Shown in pieces: positions 1 to 10,118 of a stretch of 64,000 nucleotides of DNA. The translations under genes and the position numbers were made by a program. The notes beneath the pieces are model-generated. The model had not been told where the DNA came from and searched no databases. It saw only the letters and a program-made list of their open reading frames with translations. Each line of letters starts with the position of its first letter. The stretch's first letter is position 1. Source of the DNA: Pseudofrankia saprophytica (lineage in GTDB: Bacteria; Actinomycetota; Actinomycetes; Frankiales; Frankiaceae); the NCBI RefSeq assembly GCF_000235425.2, contig NZ_KI912266.1, positions 384,259 to 448,258 on the forward strand. Direction: 5' to 3'.

Positions 1-290
1 ACGGCGGACAGCCCGGCGGCCTTCGCGCGCTCGGCTATGAGCTTGCCGACCTCGCGAGCGAGCGCGGTCTTGTCGCCTTCGGCGCCGCGCAGCGAGACGT
101 CGAGCGTGGAGGCGGAGGCCAGGGTGTGGCCGGCGACGTCGTCGATGACCTGGGCATAGATATGCCGCGAGGAACGGCTGACGACGAGGCGTGGACGAAC
201 CGGGGTGCCGGAGACACGCTTGCGCACCCGGACGTGCCGGCGCAGCCGCGCGGTCCGGCGCCGAGCGCTGGCGGTGAGGCTCACAGCCAT
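1..290 (-). CDS. rplR: 50S ribosomal protein L18 (partial, C-terminus outside window)
   Basis: Binds 5S rRNA in the large subunit together with L5. Translation from the ATG at 290 begins [20 protein letters not shown], the basic N-terminus of L18, and continues through the family block [20 protein letters not shown]. The frame stays open to the window edge, about 97 codons, so only the last 20-30 residues are missing. It follows rplF by 10 bases in the spc operon, as expected. Confidence 0.95.
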   Translation of the reverse strand, partial: MAVSLTASARRRTARLRRHVRVRKRVSGTPVRPRLVVSRSSRHIYAQVIDDVAGHTLASASTLDVSLRGAEGDKTALAREVGKLIAERAKAAGLSA

Positions 291-300
291 GATCTATCTC

Positions 301-837
301 CTACTTCCCGGTCTTCCCGACCTTGCGGCGGACGACCTCGCCCTGGTATCGCACGCCCTTGCCCTTGTACGGGTCGGGCTTGCGCAGGCCACGGATCTTG
401 GCCGAGACCTCGCCGACCAACTGCTTGTCGATGCCATGCACGACGAAGCGGGTCGGGGCCTGGACCTCGAACCGAATACCCTCCGGGGCCTTGACCGGCA
501 CCGGGTGGCTGTAACCGAGCGCGAACTCCAGGTCTGAGCCCCTGGCCTGGACACGGTAGCCGACGCCGACGATCTCCAGGGTCTTCGAGTACCCGGTGGT
601 GACACCGATGACCATGTTGGAGACCAGCGTCCGGGTCAGGCCGTGCAGCGCGCGCGAGTTGCGCTCGTCGTTGGGACGGCTGATCACGATCTTGCCCTCT
701 TCCTGGGCGACCGTGATCGGCTCGGCGATGGTGTGCGAAAGGGTGCCCTTGGGGCCCTTGACGGTGACGTGCTGGCCGTCGAGGGACACCTCGACGCCAC
801 TCGGCACCTCAATCGGCAGACGGCCGATGCGTGACAT
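301..837 (-). CDS. rplF: 50S ribosomal protein L6
   Basis: Large-subunit protein near the sarcin-ricin loop and the factor-binding site. The product has 178 residues, the usual length, with the diagnostic start [17 protein letters not shown], the duplicated L6 fold and the C-terminal signature region around residues 152-170 ([16 protein letters not shown]). Twelve bases separate it from rpsH upstream and ten from rplR downstream, so all three are co-transcribed. Nothing unusual is seen. Confidence 0.98.
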   Translation of the reverse strand: MSRIGRLPIEVPSGVEVSLDGQHVTVKGPKGTLSHTIAEPITVAQEEGKIVISRPNDERNSRALHGLTRTLVSNMVIGVTTGYSKTLEIVGVGYRVQARGSDLEFALGYSHPVPVKAPEGIRFEVQAPTRFVVHGIDKQLVGEVSAKIRGLRKPDPYKGKGVRYQGEVVRRKVGKTGK

Positions 838-849
838 GTCGGCGTCCCC

Positions 850-1257
850 CTACCAGATGAAGGCGAGGACTTCGCCGCCCACGCGCCGCTTACCCGCCTG
901 TCGGTCGGTCAGCAGCCCCGTGGACGTGGAGATGATCGCCACGCCCAGGCCGCCGAGCACCTTCGGCAGGTTCGTCGACTTCGCGTACACCCGCAGGCCG
1001 GGCTTGCTGATGCGCTTCACACCCGCGATCGAGCGCTCCCGGTTGGGGCCGTACTTCAGGTCGACAACGAGGTTCTTGCCAGGCCCGTCGTTCTCGGGCT
1101 CCTCGACGTGCCAGCCGAGGATGTAGCCCTCCTGCTGCAGGATCTCGGCGATGTGCACCTTGATCTTGCTGTGTGGCATCACCACCCGGTCGTGGTACGC
1201 CCGGTTGGCATTGCGGACGCGCGTGAGCATGTCCGCAATCGGATCGGTCATCGTCAT
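850..1257 (-). CDS. rpsH: 30S ribosomal protein S8
   Basis: Binds 16S rRNA helix 21 and is needed for assembly of the central domain. The 135-residue product begins [18 protein letters not shown] and ends with the S8 signature [20 protein letters not shown]. Two in-frame ATG codons lie 6 bases apart; the first is preferred because a GGAAGG ribosome-binding site lies 9 bases upstream of it. It is preceded by a 115-base gap after rpsN, the largest gap within the spc part of this operon. Confidence 0.97.
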   Translation of the reverse strand: MTMTDPIADMLTRVRNANRAYHDRVVMPHSKIKVHIAEILQQEGYILGWHVEEPENDGPGKNLVVDLKYGPNRERSIAGVKRISKPGLRVYAKSTNLPKVLGGLGVAIISTSTGLLTDRQAGKRRVGGEVLAFIW

Positions 1258-1372
1258 GAGGTGACGCCTTCCTCACGGGGGTTCCCGCGCCCCTGCTGGG
1301 TGCCGGGCCTACCGCGATGGGTGGTGTTACTGAGCAGACCTTCGAAGAGAGCCCCGAAAGCCCGAAATGATC

Positions 1373-1558
1373 TTACCAGCTGCTCTTGGTCACGCCCGGG
1401 AGCTCGCCCCGGTGCGCCATCTGCCGCAGACACACCCGGCAGAGCCCGAACACCCGGTAGACCGAACGCGGACGGCCACACCGCTGGCAGCGGGTGTAGC
1501 CACGGACCGCGTACTTCGGCTTGCGAGCGGCCTTCTCGACTAGCGCCTTCTTCGCCAT
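1373..1558 (-). CDS. rpsN: 30S ribosomal protein S14, type Z (zinc-binding)
   Basis: Small-subunit head protein. At 61 residues it is the short zinc-binding form: two CxxC pairs are present (CQRC at residues 23-26 and CRVC at 39-42), followed by the conserved end [17 protein letters not shown]. It sits in the standard place between rplE (4 bases away) and rpsH. Actinobacteria often keep a second, zinc-free S14 elsewhere for zinc limitation; none is in this window. Confidence 0.97.
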   Translation of the reverse strand: MAKKALVEKAARKPKYAVRGYTRCQRCGRPRSVYRVFGLCRVCLRQMAHRGELPGVTKSSW

Positions 1559-1562
1559 GCTT

Positions 1563-2132
1563 CTAGTTCTCCCTGAACGGGAAGCCCAGCGCGCGCAGGA
1601 GCGCCCGGCCCTCGTCGTCAGTGGTGGCGGTGGTGACGACCGTGATGTCCATACCGCGCACCCGGTCGATCCTGTCGATGTCGATCTCGTGGAAGATCGA
1701 CTGCTCGGTCACACCGAACGTGTAGTTGCCGCGCCCGTCGAACTGCTTGGGCGACAGGCCGCGGAAGTCGCGGATGCGGGGCAGCGCGATCGTCACGAGC
1801 CGGTCGAGGAACTCCCACATCCGGTCGCCGCGCAGCGTCACCTTCGCGCCGATCGGCATGCCCTCGCGCAGCTTGAACTGGGCGATGGACTTCGTAGCCC
1901 GGCGCACCGCCGGCTTCTGCCCGGTGATGGCGGCCAGGTCGCGCAGCGCGCCGTCGATGAGCTTGGCGTCGCGAGCCGCGTCGCCGACGCCCATGTTGAC
2001 GACAACCTTCACGACGCCAGGGGTCTGCATGACGTTCGCGTAGCCGAACTGCTCACGCAGCGCCGGCGAGATCTCCTCGCGGTAGCGCTGCTTGAGCCGC
2101 GGCAGCGCGGGCGCCTCAGTAGTCACAGTCAT
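1563..2132 (-). CDS. rplE: 50S ribosomal protein L5
   Basis: Binds 5S rRNA and forms the central protuberance with L18 and L25. The 189-residue product carries the family blocks [20 protein letters not shown] (residues 34-53) and [20 protein letters not shown] (about residues 127-146). It is a normal length for actinobacteria. It lies 9 bases after rplX and 4 bases before rpsN in the same operon. Confidence 0.98.
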   Translation of the reverse strand: MTVTTEAPALPRLKQRYREEISPALREQFGYANVMQTPGVVKVVVNMGVGDAARDAKLIDGALRDLAAITGQKPAVRRATKSIAQFKLREGMPIGAKVTLRGDRMWEFLDRLVTIALPRIRDFRGLSPKQFDGRGNYTFGVTEQSIFHEIDIDRIDRVRGMDITVVTTATTDDEGRALLRALGFPFREN

Positions 2133-2141
2133 TAGTCGCCC

Positions 2142-2468
2142 CTACAGCTCGGCACCCGTGCGCCGCGAAATGCGCACCTTGGTACCGTCATCGTTGATCT
2201 TGTATCCGACGCGGGTCGGCTTGCCGTCGGTCGGGTCCACGATCGCCACGTTGCTGACGTGGATCGGAGCCTCCTGGGTGACGATGCCACCCGACTGCGA
2301 GCCACGGGTCGTGGTCTGGACGCGGGTGTGCCGGGTGACCCGGTTCGCGCCCTCCACGACCACCTTGTTCTCCGCGGGGATGGCCCGAATGACCTTCCCC
2401 TTCAGGCCGCGGTCCTTGCCGGAGATGACCTGGACCGTGTCGCCCTTCTTGATCTTCAAACCGGCCAC
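2142..2468 (-). CDS. rplX: 50S ribosomal protein L24
   Basis: An assembly initiator of the large subunit. The 108-residue product starts [20 protein letters not shown], which contains the KOW motif typical of L24 ([18 protein letters not shown]). It ends [12 protein letters not shown], as in actinobacterial homologues. The gene starts 3 bases after the rplN stop codon and ends 9 bases before rplE. Confidence 0.98.
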   Translation of the reverse strand: MAGLKIKKGDTVQVISGKDRGLKGKVIRAIPAENKVVVEGANRVTRHTRVQTTTRGSQSGGIVTQEAPIHVSNVAIVDPTDGKPTRVGYKINDDGTKVRISRRTGAEL

Positions 2469-2471
2469 GGT

Positions 2472-2840
2472 CTACAGCACCTCCGGTGCCAACGAAATGA
2501 TCTTCATGAACTTCTTGTCCCGCAGCTCGCGGCCGACCGGCCCGAAGATGCGGGTGCCTCGCGGGTCCCCACCGTCCCGGATGAGCACGGCGGCGTTCTC
2601 GTCGAACCGGATGTAGGAGCCGTCCGGCCGCCTGCGCTCCTTGGCGGTGCGCACCACGACCGCCTTCACCACGTCGCCGCGCTTCACGCCGGCGCCGGGC
2701 AAGGCGTCCTTCACCGTGCCGACGATGATGTCGCCGATCCCCGCGTACCGACGACCCGAACCGCCGAGCACCCGGATGCACAGGATCTCCCGCGCGCCCG
2801 TGTTGTCGGCGACCCTCAGGCGCGTCTCCTGCTGAATCAC
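2472..2840 (-). CDS. rplN: 50S ribosomal protein L14
   Basis: Large-subunit protein at the subunit interface, contacting 16S rRNA. The 122-residue length is universal for this family and the sequence begins [20 protein letters not shown]. The L14 signature region ([13 protein letters not shown] and [20 protein letters not shown]) is intact. A 128-base gap separates it from rpsQ, which may hold an internal regulatory element, but no convincing promoter was found there. Confidence 0.98.
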   Translation of the reverse strand: MIQQETRLRVADNTGAREILCIRVLGGSGRRYAGIGDIIVGTVKDALPGAGVKRGDVVKAVVVRTAKERRRPDGSYIRFDENAAVLIRDGGDPRGTRIFGPVGRELRDKKFMKIISLAPEVL

Positions 2841-2968
2841 TTCAAGCTCCTGACCCGCTTGCGGCGAATTTCCTTATCACCGTTGAAGCCCGCCGCGACC
2901 GGGAGGCTTCGCCATCCTGCCGGACGCTCCGCCGCCGATCGCGACGGAGCCTCCGGCACCGCCTGTTA

Positions 2969-3274
2969 CTACTTGGCCTTCTCCAGCACGCGGACGACGC
3001 GCCAGCGCTTGGTGGCCGACAGCGGCCGAGTCTCCATCAGGAGCACCCGGTCGCCGACGCCACACGCGCTTTCCTCGTCGTGTGCCTTGACCTTCTTCGT
3101 CCGGCGGATCGTCTTGCCGTAGAGCGGGTGCTGCACCCTGTCCTCCACCGCCACGACGACCGTCTTCTGCATCTTGTCGCTGACCACGAGGCCCTCACGG
3201 ACCTTGCGGAAGCCCCTGGAGGCGCTGTCCGCGCCGCCGGGCTCGTTGGTGCTCTCGTCTGCCACTGCGCTCAC
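2969..3274 (-). CDS. rpsQ: 30S ribosomal protein S17
   Basis: Early-binding small-subunit protein. The 101-residue product has a roughly 24-residue acidic and polar N-terminal extension before the conserved start of the fold ([20 protein letters not shown]), which is common in actinobacteria. The signature [20 protein letters not shown] is at residues 76-95. Its ATG overlaps the rpmC stop codon by 4 bases, implying translational coupling. Confidence 0.96.
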   Translation of the reverse strand: MSAVADESTNEPGGADSASRGFRKVREGLVVSDKMQKTVVVAVEDRVQHPLYGKTIRRTKKVKAHDEESACGVGDRVLLMETRPLSATKRWRVVRVLEKAK

Positions 3275-3516
3275 TCCGCTGTCTCGTCGGCAAGGCTCGG
3301 GTCGACGGTCAGGCCGAGCTCGCGCTCACGCATCACCGTGTAGATCTTGGCGATGTCACGCCGGACGGCCCGCAGCCGCCGGTTGTTGGAGAGCTGGCCG
3401 GTCGCGTTCTGGAACCGGAGGTTGAACAGCTCCTCCTTGGCCTCGCGGAGCTTGTCCACGAGGTCATCGCCGGACAGCGCGCGCAGATCGTCCGCGCTGG
3501 TGGCGGTAGCCATCAC
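3271..3516 (-). CDS. rpmC: 50S ribosomal protein L29
   Basis: Small helical protein by the peptide exit tunnel, a docking site for trigger factor and SRP. The 81-residue product contains the family core [20 protein letters not shown] and [20 protein letters not shown]. The gene overlaps both neighbours by 4 bases (rplP upstream, rpsQ downstream), so the three are translated as a coupled set. Confidence 0.97.
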   Translation of the reverse strand: MMATATSADDLRALSGDDLVDKLREAKEELFNLRFQNATGQLSNNRRLRAVRRDIAKIYTVMRERELGLTVDPSLADETAE

Positions 3517-3929
3517 GCACCACCTTCACGGGTCACGAACCGGCACTTCATCGGGAGCTTGTGGATCGCGCGGCGCATGGCCTCGCGGGCCACCGGCTCG
3601 GCGACACCGGACAGCTCGAACATGATCCGGCCGGGCTTGACGTTGGCGATCCACCACTCGGGCGAACCCTTGCCGGAACCCATCCGGGTCTCGGCCGGCT
3701 TCTTGGTCAGCGGGCGGTCCGGGTAGATGTTGATCCAGACCTTGCCGCCACGGCGGATGTGCCGGGTCATAGCGATACGAGCCGACTCGATCTGCCGGTT
3801 GGTCACGTACGCCGGCTCCAGCGCCTGGATCGCGTACTCGCCGAACGCGATCGAGGTCCCGCCCTTGGCCGCACCGGTCCGCCTCGGGTGGTGCTGCTTG
3901 CGGTGCGCGACCTTACGGGGAATCAGCAT
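3513..3929 (-). CDS. rplP: 50S ribosomal protein L16
   Basis: Core large-subunit protein needed for the peptidyl-transferase centre and A-site tRNA. The reading frame is open far upstream, but the family start [17 protein letters not shown] lies at 3929, giving the standard 138 residues. The L16 signatures are present ([19 protein letters not shown]). The longer frame upstream is only the shadow of the rpsC tail. It lies 4 bases after rpsC and overlaps rpmC by 4 bases. Confidence 0.97.
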   Translation of the reverse strand: MLIPRKVAHRKQHHPRRTGAAKGGTSIAFGEYAIQALEPAYVTNRQIESARIAMTRHIRRGGKVWINIYPDRPLTKKPAETRMGSGKGSPEWWIANVKPGRIMFELSGVAEPVAREAMRRAIHKLPMKCRFVTREGGA

Positions 3930-3933
3930 TGTC

Positions 3934-4932
3934 CTACTCCTCCGCCTTCTCCGGCGCGGCCGACTCAGCGGCCGGTGCCGGCGACGCGTCCGGGGTGACC
4001 GCGGCGGCGGTCGGCTCCGGCGCCACGGCGGGCGTCGGCTCCGGCGCGGCCGTAGCCTCAGGCCCGGCGGGGGTCGTCTCGGGCGTAGTCGGCGTCTCGG
4101 TCGCGGCCTGCTCGCCGCCACCGCCACCGCCACCGCCACTGCCGCCCCGGCCCCGGCGCTCGCCGCGCTGCCGCTCGGCGGCCGCGCGACCTGCCTCGGT
4201 GCCGCCCGCCGTCGTGCCGGACGAGCCGGACCGCGGACCGCGACGCGTCGGACGCTCACGCCGGTGCTGGCGCGTCAGCGCCTCCTGGGCCTCGCGCTCG
4301 GCGCGGCTCTGCACCACGTCGCCCTTGTAGATCCAGACCTTCACGCCGATACGGCCGAAGGTCGTGCGTGCCTCGTAGAAGCCGTAGTCGATGTCGGCCC
4401 GCAGGGTGTGCAGCGGCACGCGACCCTCGCGGTAGAACTCCGACCGGCTCATCTCGGCGCCGCCCAGGCGTCCGGAGCACTGCACCCGGATGCCCTTCGC
4501 GCCGCCCTTCATCGCGGTCTGCATCGCCTTGCGCATCGCCCGGCGGAAGCTGACCCGGCTGGACAGCTGCTCGGCCACGCCCTGCGCGACGAGCTGCGCG
4601 TCCACCTCGGGGTTCTTGACCTCGAGGATGTTGAGCTGGACCTGCTTGCCGGTCAGCTTCTCCAGGTCGCCGCGGATACGGTCGGCCTCCGCGCCGCGGC
4701 GGCCGATGACGATGCCCGGCCGGGCGGTGTGGATGTCGACGCGCAGGCGTCCCTGGGTCCGCTCGATGTCGACCCGGCTGATGCCGGCCCGCTCCATGCC
4801 CTTGGACATCATCTTGCGGATCTTGACGTCCTCACCGACGTACGCCTTGTACTGCTTGTCGGCGTACCAGCGCGACGTGAACTCCGACGTGATGCCGAGC
4901 CGGAACCCGTGCGGGTTGACCTTCTGCCCCAC
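3934..4932 (-). CDS. rpsC: 30S ribosomal protein S3 with a long low-complexity C-terminal tail
   Basis: mRNA-entry protein of the small subunit. Residues 1-215 are a normal S3: [20 protein letters not shown], a KH RNA-binding domain with [11 protein letters not shown] (about 80-90), and the C-terminal domain [14 protein letters not shown] block. The product is 332 residues, over 100 longer than E. coli S3 (233). The extra part is Arg/Gly-rich with an 8-Gly run, then an Ala/Pro/Thr/Glu-rich acidic segment ending EKAEE. Tails on S3 occur in actinobacteria; their role is unknown. It overlaps rplV by 1 base. Confidence 0.96.
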   Translation of the reverse strand: MGQKVNPHGFRLGITSEFTSRWYADKQYKAYVGEDVKIRKMMSKGMERAGISRVDIERTQGRLRVDIHTARPGIVIGRRGAEADRIRGDLEKLTGKQVQLNILEVKNPEVDAQLVAQGVAEQLSSRVSFRRAMRKAMQTAMKGGAKGIRVQCSGRLGGAEMSRSEFYREGRVPLHTLRADIDYGFYEARTTFGRIGVKVWIYKGDVVQSRAEREAQEALTRQHRRERPTRRGPRSGSSGTTAGGTEAGRAAAERQRGERRGRGGSGGGGGGGGEQAATETPTTPETTPAGPEATAAPEPTPAVAPEPTAAAVTPDASPAPAAESAAPEKAEE

Positions 4933-5342
4933 TACCGGGCCCTCCTGTTCGTGGCATCCTCCGCGGGCGCAACGCTTTCAACCACGATCGTGATGTGGCT
5001 GGTCCGCTTGCGGATGCGGTAGGCGCGGCCCTGCGCCCGAGGGCGGATCCGCTTGAGCGTCGGGCCTTCGTCCACGTACGCCTCGCCGACGAACAGCGTG
5101 CTCGGGTCGAGGCCGTGGTTGTTCTCCGCGTTCGCGATGGCGCTGCGCACGACCTTGTAGACGTCGGTGCTGGCGGACTGCGGCGCGAAGGTGAGGATGT
5201 CGAGCGCCTCCTGCGCGGACCGGCCGCGGACCAGGTCGACGACCCGGCGGGCCTTGGTCGGCGAGATCCGCACGTAGCGGGCCGTGGCCTTGGCGCCGGG
5301 CAGGCCGGCGCGGGTGAGGCCGTCGACGAGGTCGTCAGCCAC
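4932..5342 (-). CDS. rplV: 50S ribosomal protein L22
   Basis: Lines the nascent-peptide exit tunnel; changes in its hairpin loop are known to affect macrolide sensitivity. The 136-residue product begins at a GTG codon and carries [20 protein letters not shown] (residues 22-41) and the C-terminal signature [19 protein letters not shown]. The start overlaps the end of rpsS by 8 bases, and the stop shares a base with the start of rpsC. Confidence 0.97.
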   Translation of the reverse strand: MADDLVDGLTRAGLPGAKATARYVRISPTKARRVVDLVRGRSAQEALDILTFAPQSASTDVYKVVRSAIANAENNHGLDPSTLFVGEAYVDEGPTLKRIRPRAQGRAYRIRKRTSHITIVVESVAPAEDATNRRAR

Positions 5343-5616
5343 GGCGCGACCTCCGGTCTTCCTTCACGTGGCCGCGGAAGGTCCGCGTCGGGGCGAACTC
5401 TCCGAGCTTGTGACCGACCATGCCCTCCGTGACGAACACCGGCACGTGCTTGCGGCCGTCGTGCACCGCGATGGTGTGGCCCAGCATGTCCGGAATGATG
5501 GTCGAGCGGCGTGACCACGTCTTGATGACGTGCTTGGTGCCCTTCTCGTTCTGCACGTCCACCTTCTTGAGCAGGTGGTCGTCGACGAACGGGCCCTTCT
5601 TCAGGCTGCGTGGCAT
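5335..5616 (-). CDS. rpsS: 30S ribosomal protein S19
   Basis: Small-subunit head protein contacting S13 and 16S rRNA. The 93-residue product begins [20 protein letters not shown] and holds the family signature [20 protein letters not shown] at residues 33-52. Length is normal. A leader of 87 bases separates it from rplB, and it overlaps rplV by 8 bases. Confidence 0.98.
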   Translation of the reverse strand: MPRSLKKGPFVDDHLLKKVDVQNEKGTKHVIKTWSRRSTIIPDMLGHTIAVHDGRKHVPVFVTEGMVGHKLGEFAPTRTFRGHVKEDRRSRRG

Positions 5617-5703
5617 TGTGTCTCCTCCTCCCTGCTCAGCGGTGATTCCCGGCGGGAACGCCGGCGCGGTGGCTGGATGCGGCCTGGGCCGCGGTCACCG
5701 TGC

Positions 5704-6537
5704 TCATCGGCGCTTCGCCTTCTTGCGGCTGCTGACGATCAGCTTGTCGCTGGCCTTGCGGGTGGCCCGCGTGCGGCCCTCCGGCTTGCCCTTCGGGTTG
5801 ACCGGATGACGGCCACCGGAGGTCTTGCCCTCACCACCGCCGTGCGGGTGGTCGACCGGGTTCATGGCCACACCACGGACGGTGGGACGGCGGCCCTTCC
5901 AGCGCATGCGGCCGGCCTTGCCCCAGTTGATGTTGCTCTGCTCCGCGTTGCCGACCTCGCCGACGGTCGCGCGGCAGCGGACGTCCACCCTGCGCATCTC
6001 CCCGGAGGGCATCCGCAGCTGGGCGTACGGCCCGTCCTTGGCGACCAGCTGCACGCTCGCGCCGGCGCTGCGGGCGATCTTCGCCCCGCCGCCGGGCCGC
6101 AGCTCGACGTTGTGGATGACGGTACCCGTCGGGATGTTGCGCAGCGGCAGGGCGTTGCCCGGCTTGATGTCCGCGCCGACACCCGAGCTGACCACGTCGC
6201 CCTGCTTGAGCTTCACCGGGGCGACGATGTAGCGCTTCTCGCCGTCCGCGTAGTGCAGCAGCGCGATCCGGGCGGTGCGGTTCGGGTCGTACTCGATGTG
6301 CGCGACCTTGGCCGGCACGCCGTCCTTGTCCCGGCGGAAGTCGATCAACCGGTAGGCGCGCTTGTGGCCGCCACCCTGGTGACGAGTGGTGATCCGGCCG
6401 TGCGCGTTGCGGCCGCCCTTGGAGTGCAGGGGGCGGACCAGCGACTTCTCCGGATGGTCACGAGTGATCTCGACGAAGTCGGAGACACTCGAACCGCGGC
6501 GGCCCGGGGTGGTGGGCTTGTAACGACGAATTCCCAT
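5704..6537 (-). CDS. rplB: 50S ribosomal protein L2
   Basis: One of the most conserved large-subunit proteins, needed for subunit joining and peptidyl transfer. The 277-residue product has the start [20 protein letters not shown], the RNA-binding core and the C-terminal signature [20 protein letters not shown], which includes the histidine (in HPHGGG) linked to peptidyl-transferase function. The end ([20 protein letters not shown]) is typical. It lies between rplW (18 bases) and rpsS (87 bases). Confidence 0.98.
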   Translation of the reverse strand: MGIRRYKPTTPGRRGSSVSDFVEITRDHPEKSLVRPLHSKGGRNAHGRITTRHQGGGHKRAYRLIDFRRDKDGVPAKVAHIEYDPNRTARIALLHYADGEKRYIVAPVKLKQGDVVSSGVGADIKPGNALPLRNIPTGTVIHNVELRPGGGAKIARSAGASVQLVAKDGPYAQLRMPSGEMRRVDVRCRATVGEVGNAEQSNINWGKAGRMRWKGRRPTVRGVAMNPVDHPHGGGEGKTSGGRHPVNPKGKPEGRTRATRKASDKLIVSSRKKAKRR

Positions 6538-6555
6538 GACTAATCCAGCTCTCCG

Positions 6556-6852
6556 TTACGCGCCCGGGCCACCGAAGATCTCGATGGAGTCCCCGGGGGC
6601 CAGGCTGACCATGGCCCGCTTGGTGGCCTTGCGCTGGCCCCAGCCGTACTTGGTCCGCTTGCGCTTGCCAGGCCGGTTGATGGTGTTGACGCTCAGCACC
6701 CGGACGTTGAAGATCTGCTGGACCGCGATCTTGATCTGGGTCTTGTTCGCGTCTGGGCGGACGATGAACGTGTACACGTTCTCGTCCAGCAGGCCGTAGC
6801 TCTTCTCCGAGACGACCGGCTTGAGGATGATGTCGCGCGGGTCGGGGATCAC
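6556..6852 (-). CDS. rplW: 50S ribosomal protein L23
   Basis: Sits at the exit tunnel and docks trigger factor and SRP. The 98-residue product starts [20 protein letters not shown] and includes the tunnel-side loop and signature ([20 protein letters not shown], residues 51-70). Its start overlaps the rplD stop by 4 bases, so translation is probably coupled. Confidence 0.97.
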   Translation of the reverse strand: MIPDPRDIILKPVVSEKSYGLLDENVYTFIVRPDANKTQIKIAVQQIFNVRVLSVNTINRPGKRKRTKYGWGQRKATKRAMVSLAPGDSIEIFGGPGA

Positions 6853-7541
6853 TGGTCCGCCTCCTCGGCGCCGTCCGCCGTCTTGCCGCGGCCGACGAAC
6901 GCGGCGAGCGCGGCCTCGGTGAACACGACGTCGTCACTGATCAGCACGTCATAGGTGTTGAGCTGGCCCGGGTCGAGCAGGTGCACCGCCGGGACGTTGC
7001 GCAGGCTCTTCCAGGTCAGCTCGTCGATGCGCTCGGCCACGACGAGCACGTGCCGGCTGCTGGCGAGCGTGCTCAGCGCGGTGATCGCCGCCTTGGTCGA
7101 CGGGGTCTCGCCCTCGGCCAGCGAGGAGACGACATGCACCCGGTTGGCGCGGGCCCGGTCCGACAGGGCGCCGCGCAGCGCGGCGGCCTTCATCTTCTTC
7201 GGGGTCCGCTGCTCGTAGTTGCGCGGCGTCGGGCCGTGCACGGTGCCACCGCCGGCGAACTGCGGCGCGCGCGTCGAGCCCTGCCGGGCGCGACCGGTGC
7301 CCTTCTGCCGGTACGGCTTCTTGCCACCGCCGCGAACCTCGCCACGGGTCTTCGTGTCGTGGGTGCCCTGACGGGCCGCGGCCTGCTGGGCCACCACGAC
7401 CTGGTGGATCAGCGGGACGTTCACCTGCACGTCGAAGATCTCGCCGGGAAGCTCGGCGGTACCGGCCTCGCCGCCGGCCAGCGCGTGCACCGTCACGGTG
7501 CGCGTCTCGCCGGCGTCGGCCTTGCGGAACGTCGTGGTCAT
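6849..7541 (-). CDS. rplD: 50S ribosomal protein L4
   Basis: Exit-tunnel protein; in other bacteria also a regulator of the S10 operon. The 230-residue product contains the extended-loop region typical of L4, with [20 protein letters not shown] and the following [21 protein letters not shown] block (about residues 60-105). Only 4 bases overlap with rplC on one side and rplW on the other. No L4-type leader structure was identified. Confidence 0.97.
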   Translation of the reverse strand: MTTTFRKADAGETRTVTVHALAGGEAGTAELPGEIFDVQVNVPLIHQVVVAQQAAARQGTHDTKTRGEVRGGGKKPYRQKGTGRARQGSTRAPQFAGGGTVHGPTPRNYEQRTPKKMKAAALRGALSDRARANRVHVVSSLAEGETPSTKAAITALSTLASSRHVLVVAERIDELTWKSLRNVPAVHLLDPGQLNTYDVLISDDVVFTEAALAAFVGRGKTADGAEEADQ

Positions 7542-8236
7542 GCCGACACCTCAGCCTTCTGAGCGTCCGCCGGCTGGAAGTCGGCCGGAGCCGGCCGCTT
7601 CGCCGCGCTGCGCACGAAGACCAGCCCGCCATCCACACCGGGGACGGCGCCCTTGATCAGCAGCAGGCCCCGCTCGGCGTCGACCGCGTGCACGGTCAGG
7701 CCGGCGACGGTCACCCGCACGTTGCCCATCCGACCGGCCATCCGCAGGCCCTTGAAGACCCGGCCCGGGGTGGCGCAGCCACCGACCGAACCCGGCGAGC
7801 GGTGCTTGCGCTCGACGCCGTGACCGGCGCCCAGGCCCTTGAAGCCGTGCCGCTTCATGACACCTGCGAAGCCCTTGCCCTTGGACGTGCCGGTGACGTC
7901 GACGACCTGGCCAGCCTCGAAGACGGAGCTGTCGAGCTCAAGGCCGGCGGTGTAGTTGCCCGCGTCGGCGGTCCGCAGCTCGGCCAGGTGGCGGCGCGGA
8001 GTCACGCCGGCGACGCCGAAGTGTCCCCGGGCCGGCTTGTTGACCTTGCGGGGGTCGATCTCGCCGTAGCCGAGCTGGACAGCCGAGTAGCCGTCGGTGT
8101 CCGGGGTCTTCACCTGGGTGACCACGTTCGGACCAGCCTCGATCACGGTGATCGGTACGACGCGATTCTGCGCGTCCCAGACCTGGGTCATCCCGAGCTT
8201 GGTGCCCAGGATCCCTCGGTAGTTTCGGTTGAGCAT
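7538..8236 (-). CDS. rplC: 50S ribosomal protein L3
   Basis: Reaches the peptidyl-transferase centre and starts large-subunit assembly. The frame is open 14 codons further upstream, but the family start [20 protein letters not shown] at 8236 is preferred (232 residues). The signature [20 protein letters not shown] and the loop [20 protein letters not shown], which approaches the catalytic centre, are intact. It starts 16 bases after rpsJ. Confidence 0.96.
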   Translation of the reverse strand: MLNRNYRGILGTKLGMTQVWDAQNRVVPITVIEAGPNVVTQVKTPDTDGYSAVQLGYGEIDPRKVNKPARGHFGVAGVTPRRHLAELRTADAGNYTAGLELDSSVFEAGQVVDVTGTSKGKGFAGVMKRHGFKGLGAGHGVERKHRSPGSVGGCATPGRVFKGLRMAGRMGNVRVTVAGLTVHAVDAERGLLLIKGAVPGVDGGLVFVRSAAKRPAPADFQPADAQKAEVSA

Positions 8237-8252
8237 GGCTGCGCCCGGCCCC

Positions 8253-8561
8253 TTACAGCTTGATCTCGATGTCGACACCGGCGGGGAGGTCGAGGCGCAT
8301 CAGCGAGTCGACCGTCTTCGGCGTCGGGTCAAGGATGTCGATAAGCCGCTTGTGCGTCCGCATCTCAAAGTGCTCGCGGCTGTCCTTGTACTTGTGCGGC
8401 GACCGGATGACGCAGTAAATGTTCTTCTCCGTCGGCAGCGGCACCGGACCCGCGACCTGCGCCCCGGTCCGGGTCACGGTCTCGACGATCTTGCGCGCCG
8501 AGCTGTCGATGACCTCGTGGTCATAGGCCTTGAGCCGGATGCGGATCTTCTGTGCCGCCAT
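8253..8561 (-). CDS. rpsJ: 30S ribosomal protein S10 / NusE
   Basis: Small-subunit head protein that also acts as NusE in transcription antitermination with NusB. The start at 8561 ([20 protein letters not shown]) gives 102 residues, matching the family; an upstream in-frame ATG would add 11 residues and is not supported. The signature [20 protein letters not shown] is present. It is the first gene of the S10 segment and is preceded by a 240-base gap that should hold its promoter. Confidence 0.97.
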   Translation of the reverse strand: MAAQKIRIRLKAYDHEVIDSSARKIVETVTRTGAQVAGPVPLPTEKNIYCVIRSPHKYKDSREHFEMRTHKRLIDILDPTPKTVDSLMRLDLPAGVDIEIKL

Positions 8562-8749
8562 GGTGGGCTTCGCCTGTCCTGTCTGTCTCGTCACCCGGGG
8601 TACCGCGACCGGGCTATCTGGGCTTTCACCAGTCGCCGGGCGTTACCGCTTCTTCTCTGCCCATCCCCCGGGCGCTCCGGGTTCAGGGCCGCATACCAGC
8701 CGCGGGGCCGAAACCCCCCGACTGGCGGTCGTGCTGATAGCCAGCGGCG

Positions 8750-8791
8750 GGCGGCGGGGCCTGGCGCCAATGACGCCCGGCCCACGCCGCC
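8750..8791 (-). terminator. Hairpin downstream of tuf
   Basis: A broken-stem inverted repeat begins 11 bases after the tuf stop codon: a 7-base outer stem, a 5-base middle stem and a 4-base inner stem (GGCGGCG / GGGCC / GGCG with complements), separated by single-base mismatches, around a 7-base loop. No T-tract follows, which is normal for GC-rich actinobacteria. It would end the str transcript before rpsJ. Confidence 0.6.
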
Positions 8792-8801
8792 CCCCTTGGA
8801 A

Positions 8802-9995
8802 CTACTTGACGACCTTCAGGACCTGGCCGGCGCCGACGGTGCGGCCACCCTCACGGATGGCGAACCGCAGGCCCTCCTCCATGGCGATCGGCTGGATCAG
8901 CTCGACCACCATCTCGGTGTTGTCGCCCGGCATGACCATCTCGGTGCCCTCGGGGAGGGTCACGACGCCGGTCACGTCGGTCGTCCGGAAGTAGAACTGC
9001 GGCCGGTAGTTGTTGAAGAACGGCGTGTGGCGGCCGCCCTCATCCTTGTTCAGGATGTAGACCCGGGCCTCGAACACGGTGTGCGGCGTGATGCTCTTCG
9101 GCTTCACGACGACCTGGCCGCGCTCGACGTCCTCACGCTTGATGCCGCGCAGGAGCAGACCGACGTTGTCACCGGCCTGGCCCTGGTCGAGCAGCTTGCG
9201 GAACATCTCGACACCCGTGACCGTGGTGGTCTGGGTCTCGTTCTTGATGCCGACGATCTCGACGGTCTCCGACACCTTGACGATGCCGCGCTCGACTCGA
9301 CCGGTGACGACGGTGCCACGACCGGTGATCGTGAAGACGTCCTCGATCGGCATGAGGAACGGCTTCTCGATGTCGCGGACCGGCTCGGGGATCGACTCGT
9401 CGACCGCGGCCATCAGCTCGAGGAGCTTCGCGCCCCACTCCTTGTCGCCCTCGAGGGCCTTCAGGGCGGAGACGCGGATGACGGGAACGTCGTCACCCGG
9501 GAACTCGTACTGGCTGAGCAGCTCGCGGACCTCGAGCTCGACGAGCTCCAGGATCTCCTCGTCGTCGACCATGTCGGCCTTGTTCAGGGCGACGACGATG
9601 TACGGCACGCCGACCTGACGAGCGAGCAGCACGTGCTCCTTCGTCTGGGGCATCGGGCCGTCGGTCGCCGACACGACCAGGATCGCCCCGTCCATCTGGG
9701 CGGCACCGGTGATCATGTTCTTGATGTAGTCGGCGTGACCCGGGCAGTCCACGTGCGCGTAGTGCCGGGCGTCCGTCTGGTACTCGACGTGCGCGATGGA
9801 GATGGTGATACCGCGGGCCTTCTCCTCGGGCGCCTTGTCGATCTGGTCGAACGGGGTGAACGGGTTCAGGTCCGGGTGGGCGTCGTGCAGGACCTTGGTG
9901 ATCGCCGCCGTCAGCGTGGTCTTGCCATGGTCGATGTGACCGATGGTGCCAATGTTGACGTGCGGTTTGGTCCGCTCGAACTTCTGCTTCGCCAC
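8802..9995 (-). CDS. tuf: Elongation factor Tu
   Basis: GTPase that brings aminoacyl-tRNA to the ribosome. The 397-residue product shows the P-loop GHIDHGKT (residues 18-25), switch [13 protein letters not shown], the guanine-specificity motif NKAD and domain II/III blocks ([20 protein letters not shown]). The start is GTG at 9995 with a GGAGGG site close upstream. It stands 123 bases after fusA and 240 before rpsJ, and a hairpin follows, so it ends the str unit. Confidence 0.98.
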   Translation of the reverse strand: MAKQKFERTKPHVNIGTIGHIDHGKTTLTAAITKVLHDAHPDLNPFTPFDQIDKAPEEKARGITISIAHVEYQTDARHYAHVDCPGHADYIKNMITGAAQMDGAILVVSATDGPMPQTKEHVLLARQVGVPYIVVALNKADMVDDEEILELVELEVRELLSQYEFPGDDVPVIRVSALKALEGDKEWGAKLLELMAAVDESIPEPVRDIEKPFLMPIEDVFTITGRGTVVTGRVERGIVKVSETVEIVGIKNETQTTTVTGVEMFRKLLDQGQAGDNVGLLLRGIKREDVERGQVVVKPKSITPHTVFEARVYILNKDEGGRHTPFFNNYRPQFYFRTTDVTGVVTLPEGTEMVMPGDNTEMVVELIQPIAMEEGLRFAIREGGRTVGAGQVLKVVK

Positions 9996-10118
9996 GGGTG
10001 TCCCTCCAAGGACGGGTGGTGTCTTGCTGTAGATCGTCTTGTTCGGGGTCCGGGGGGACCGTGCCCCCGGGCCTCCGCTGGCGCGGAGATCCGGGGACCG
10101 CTGGGCCCCGGGCGGGTA

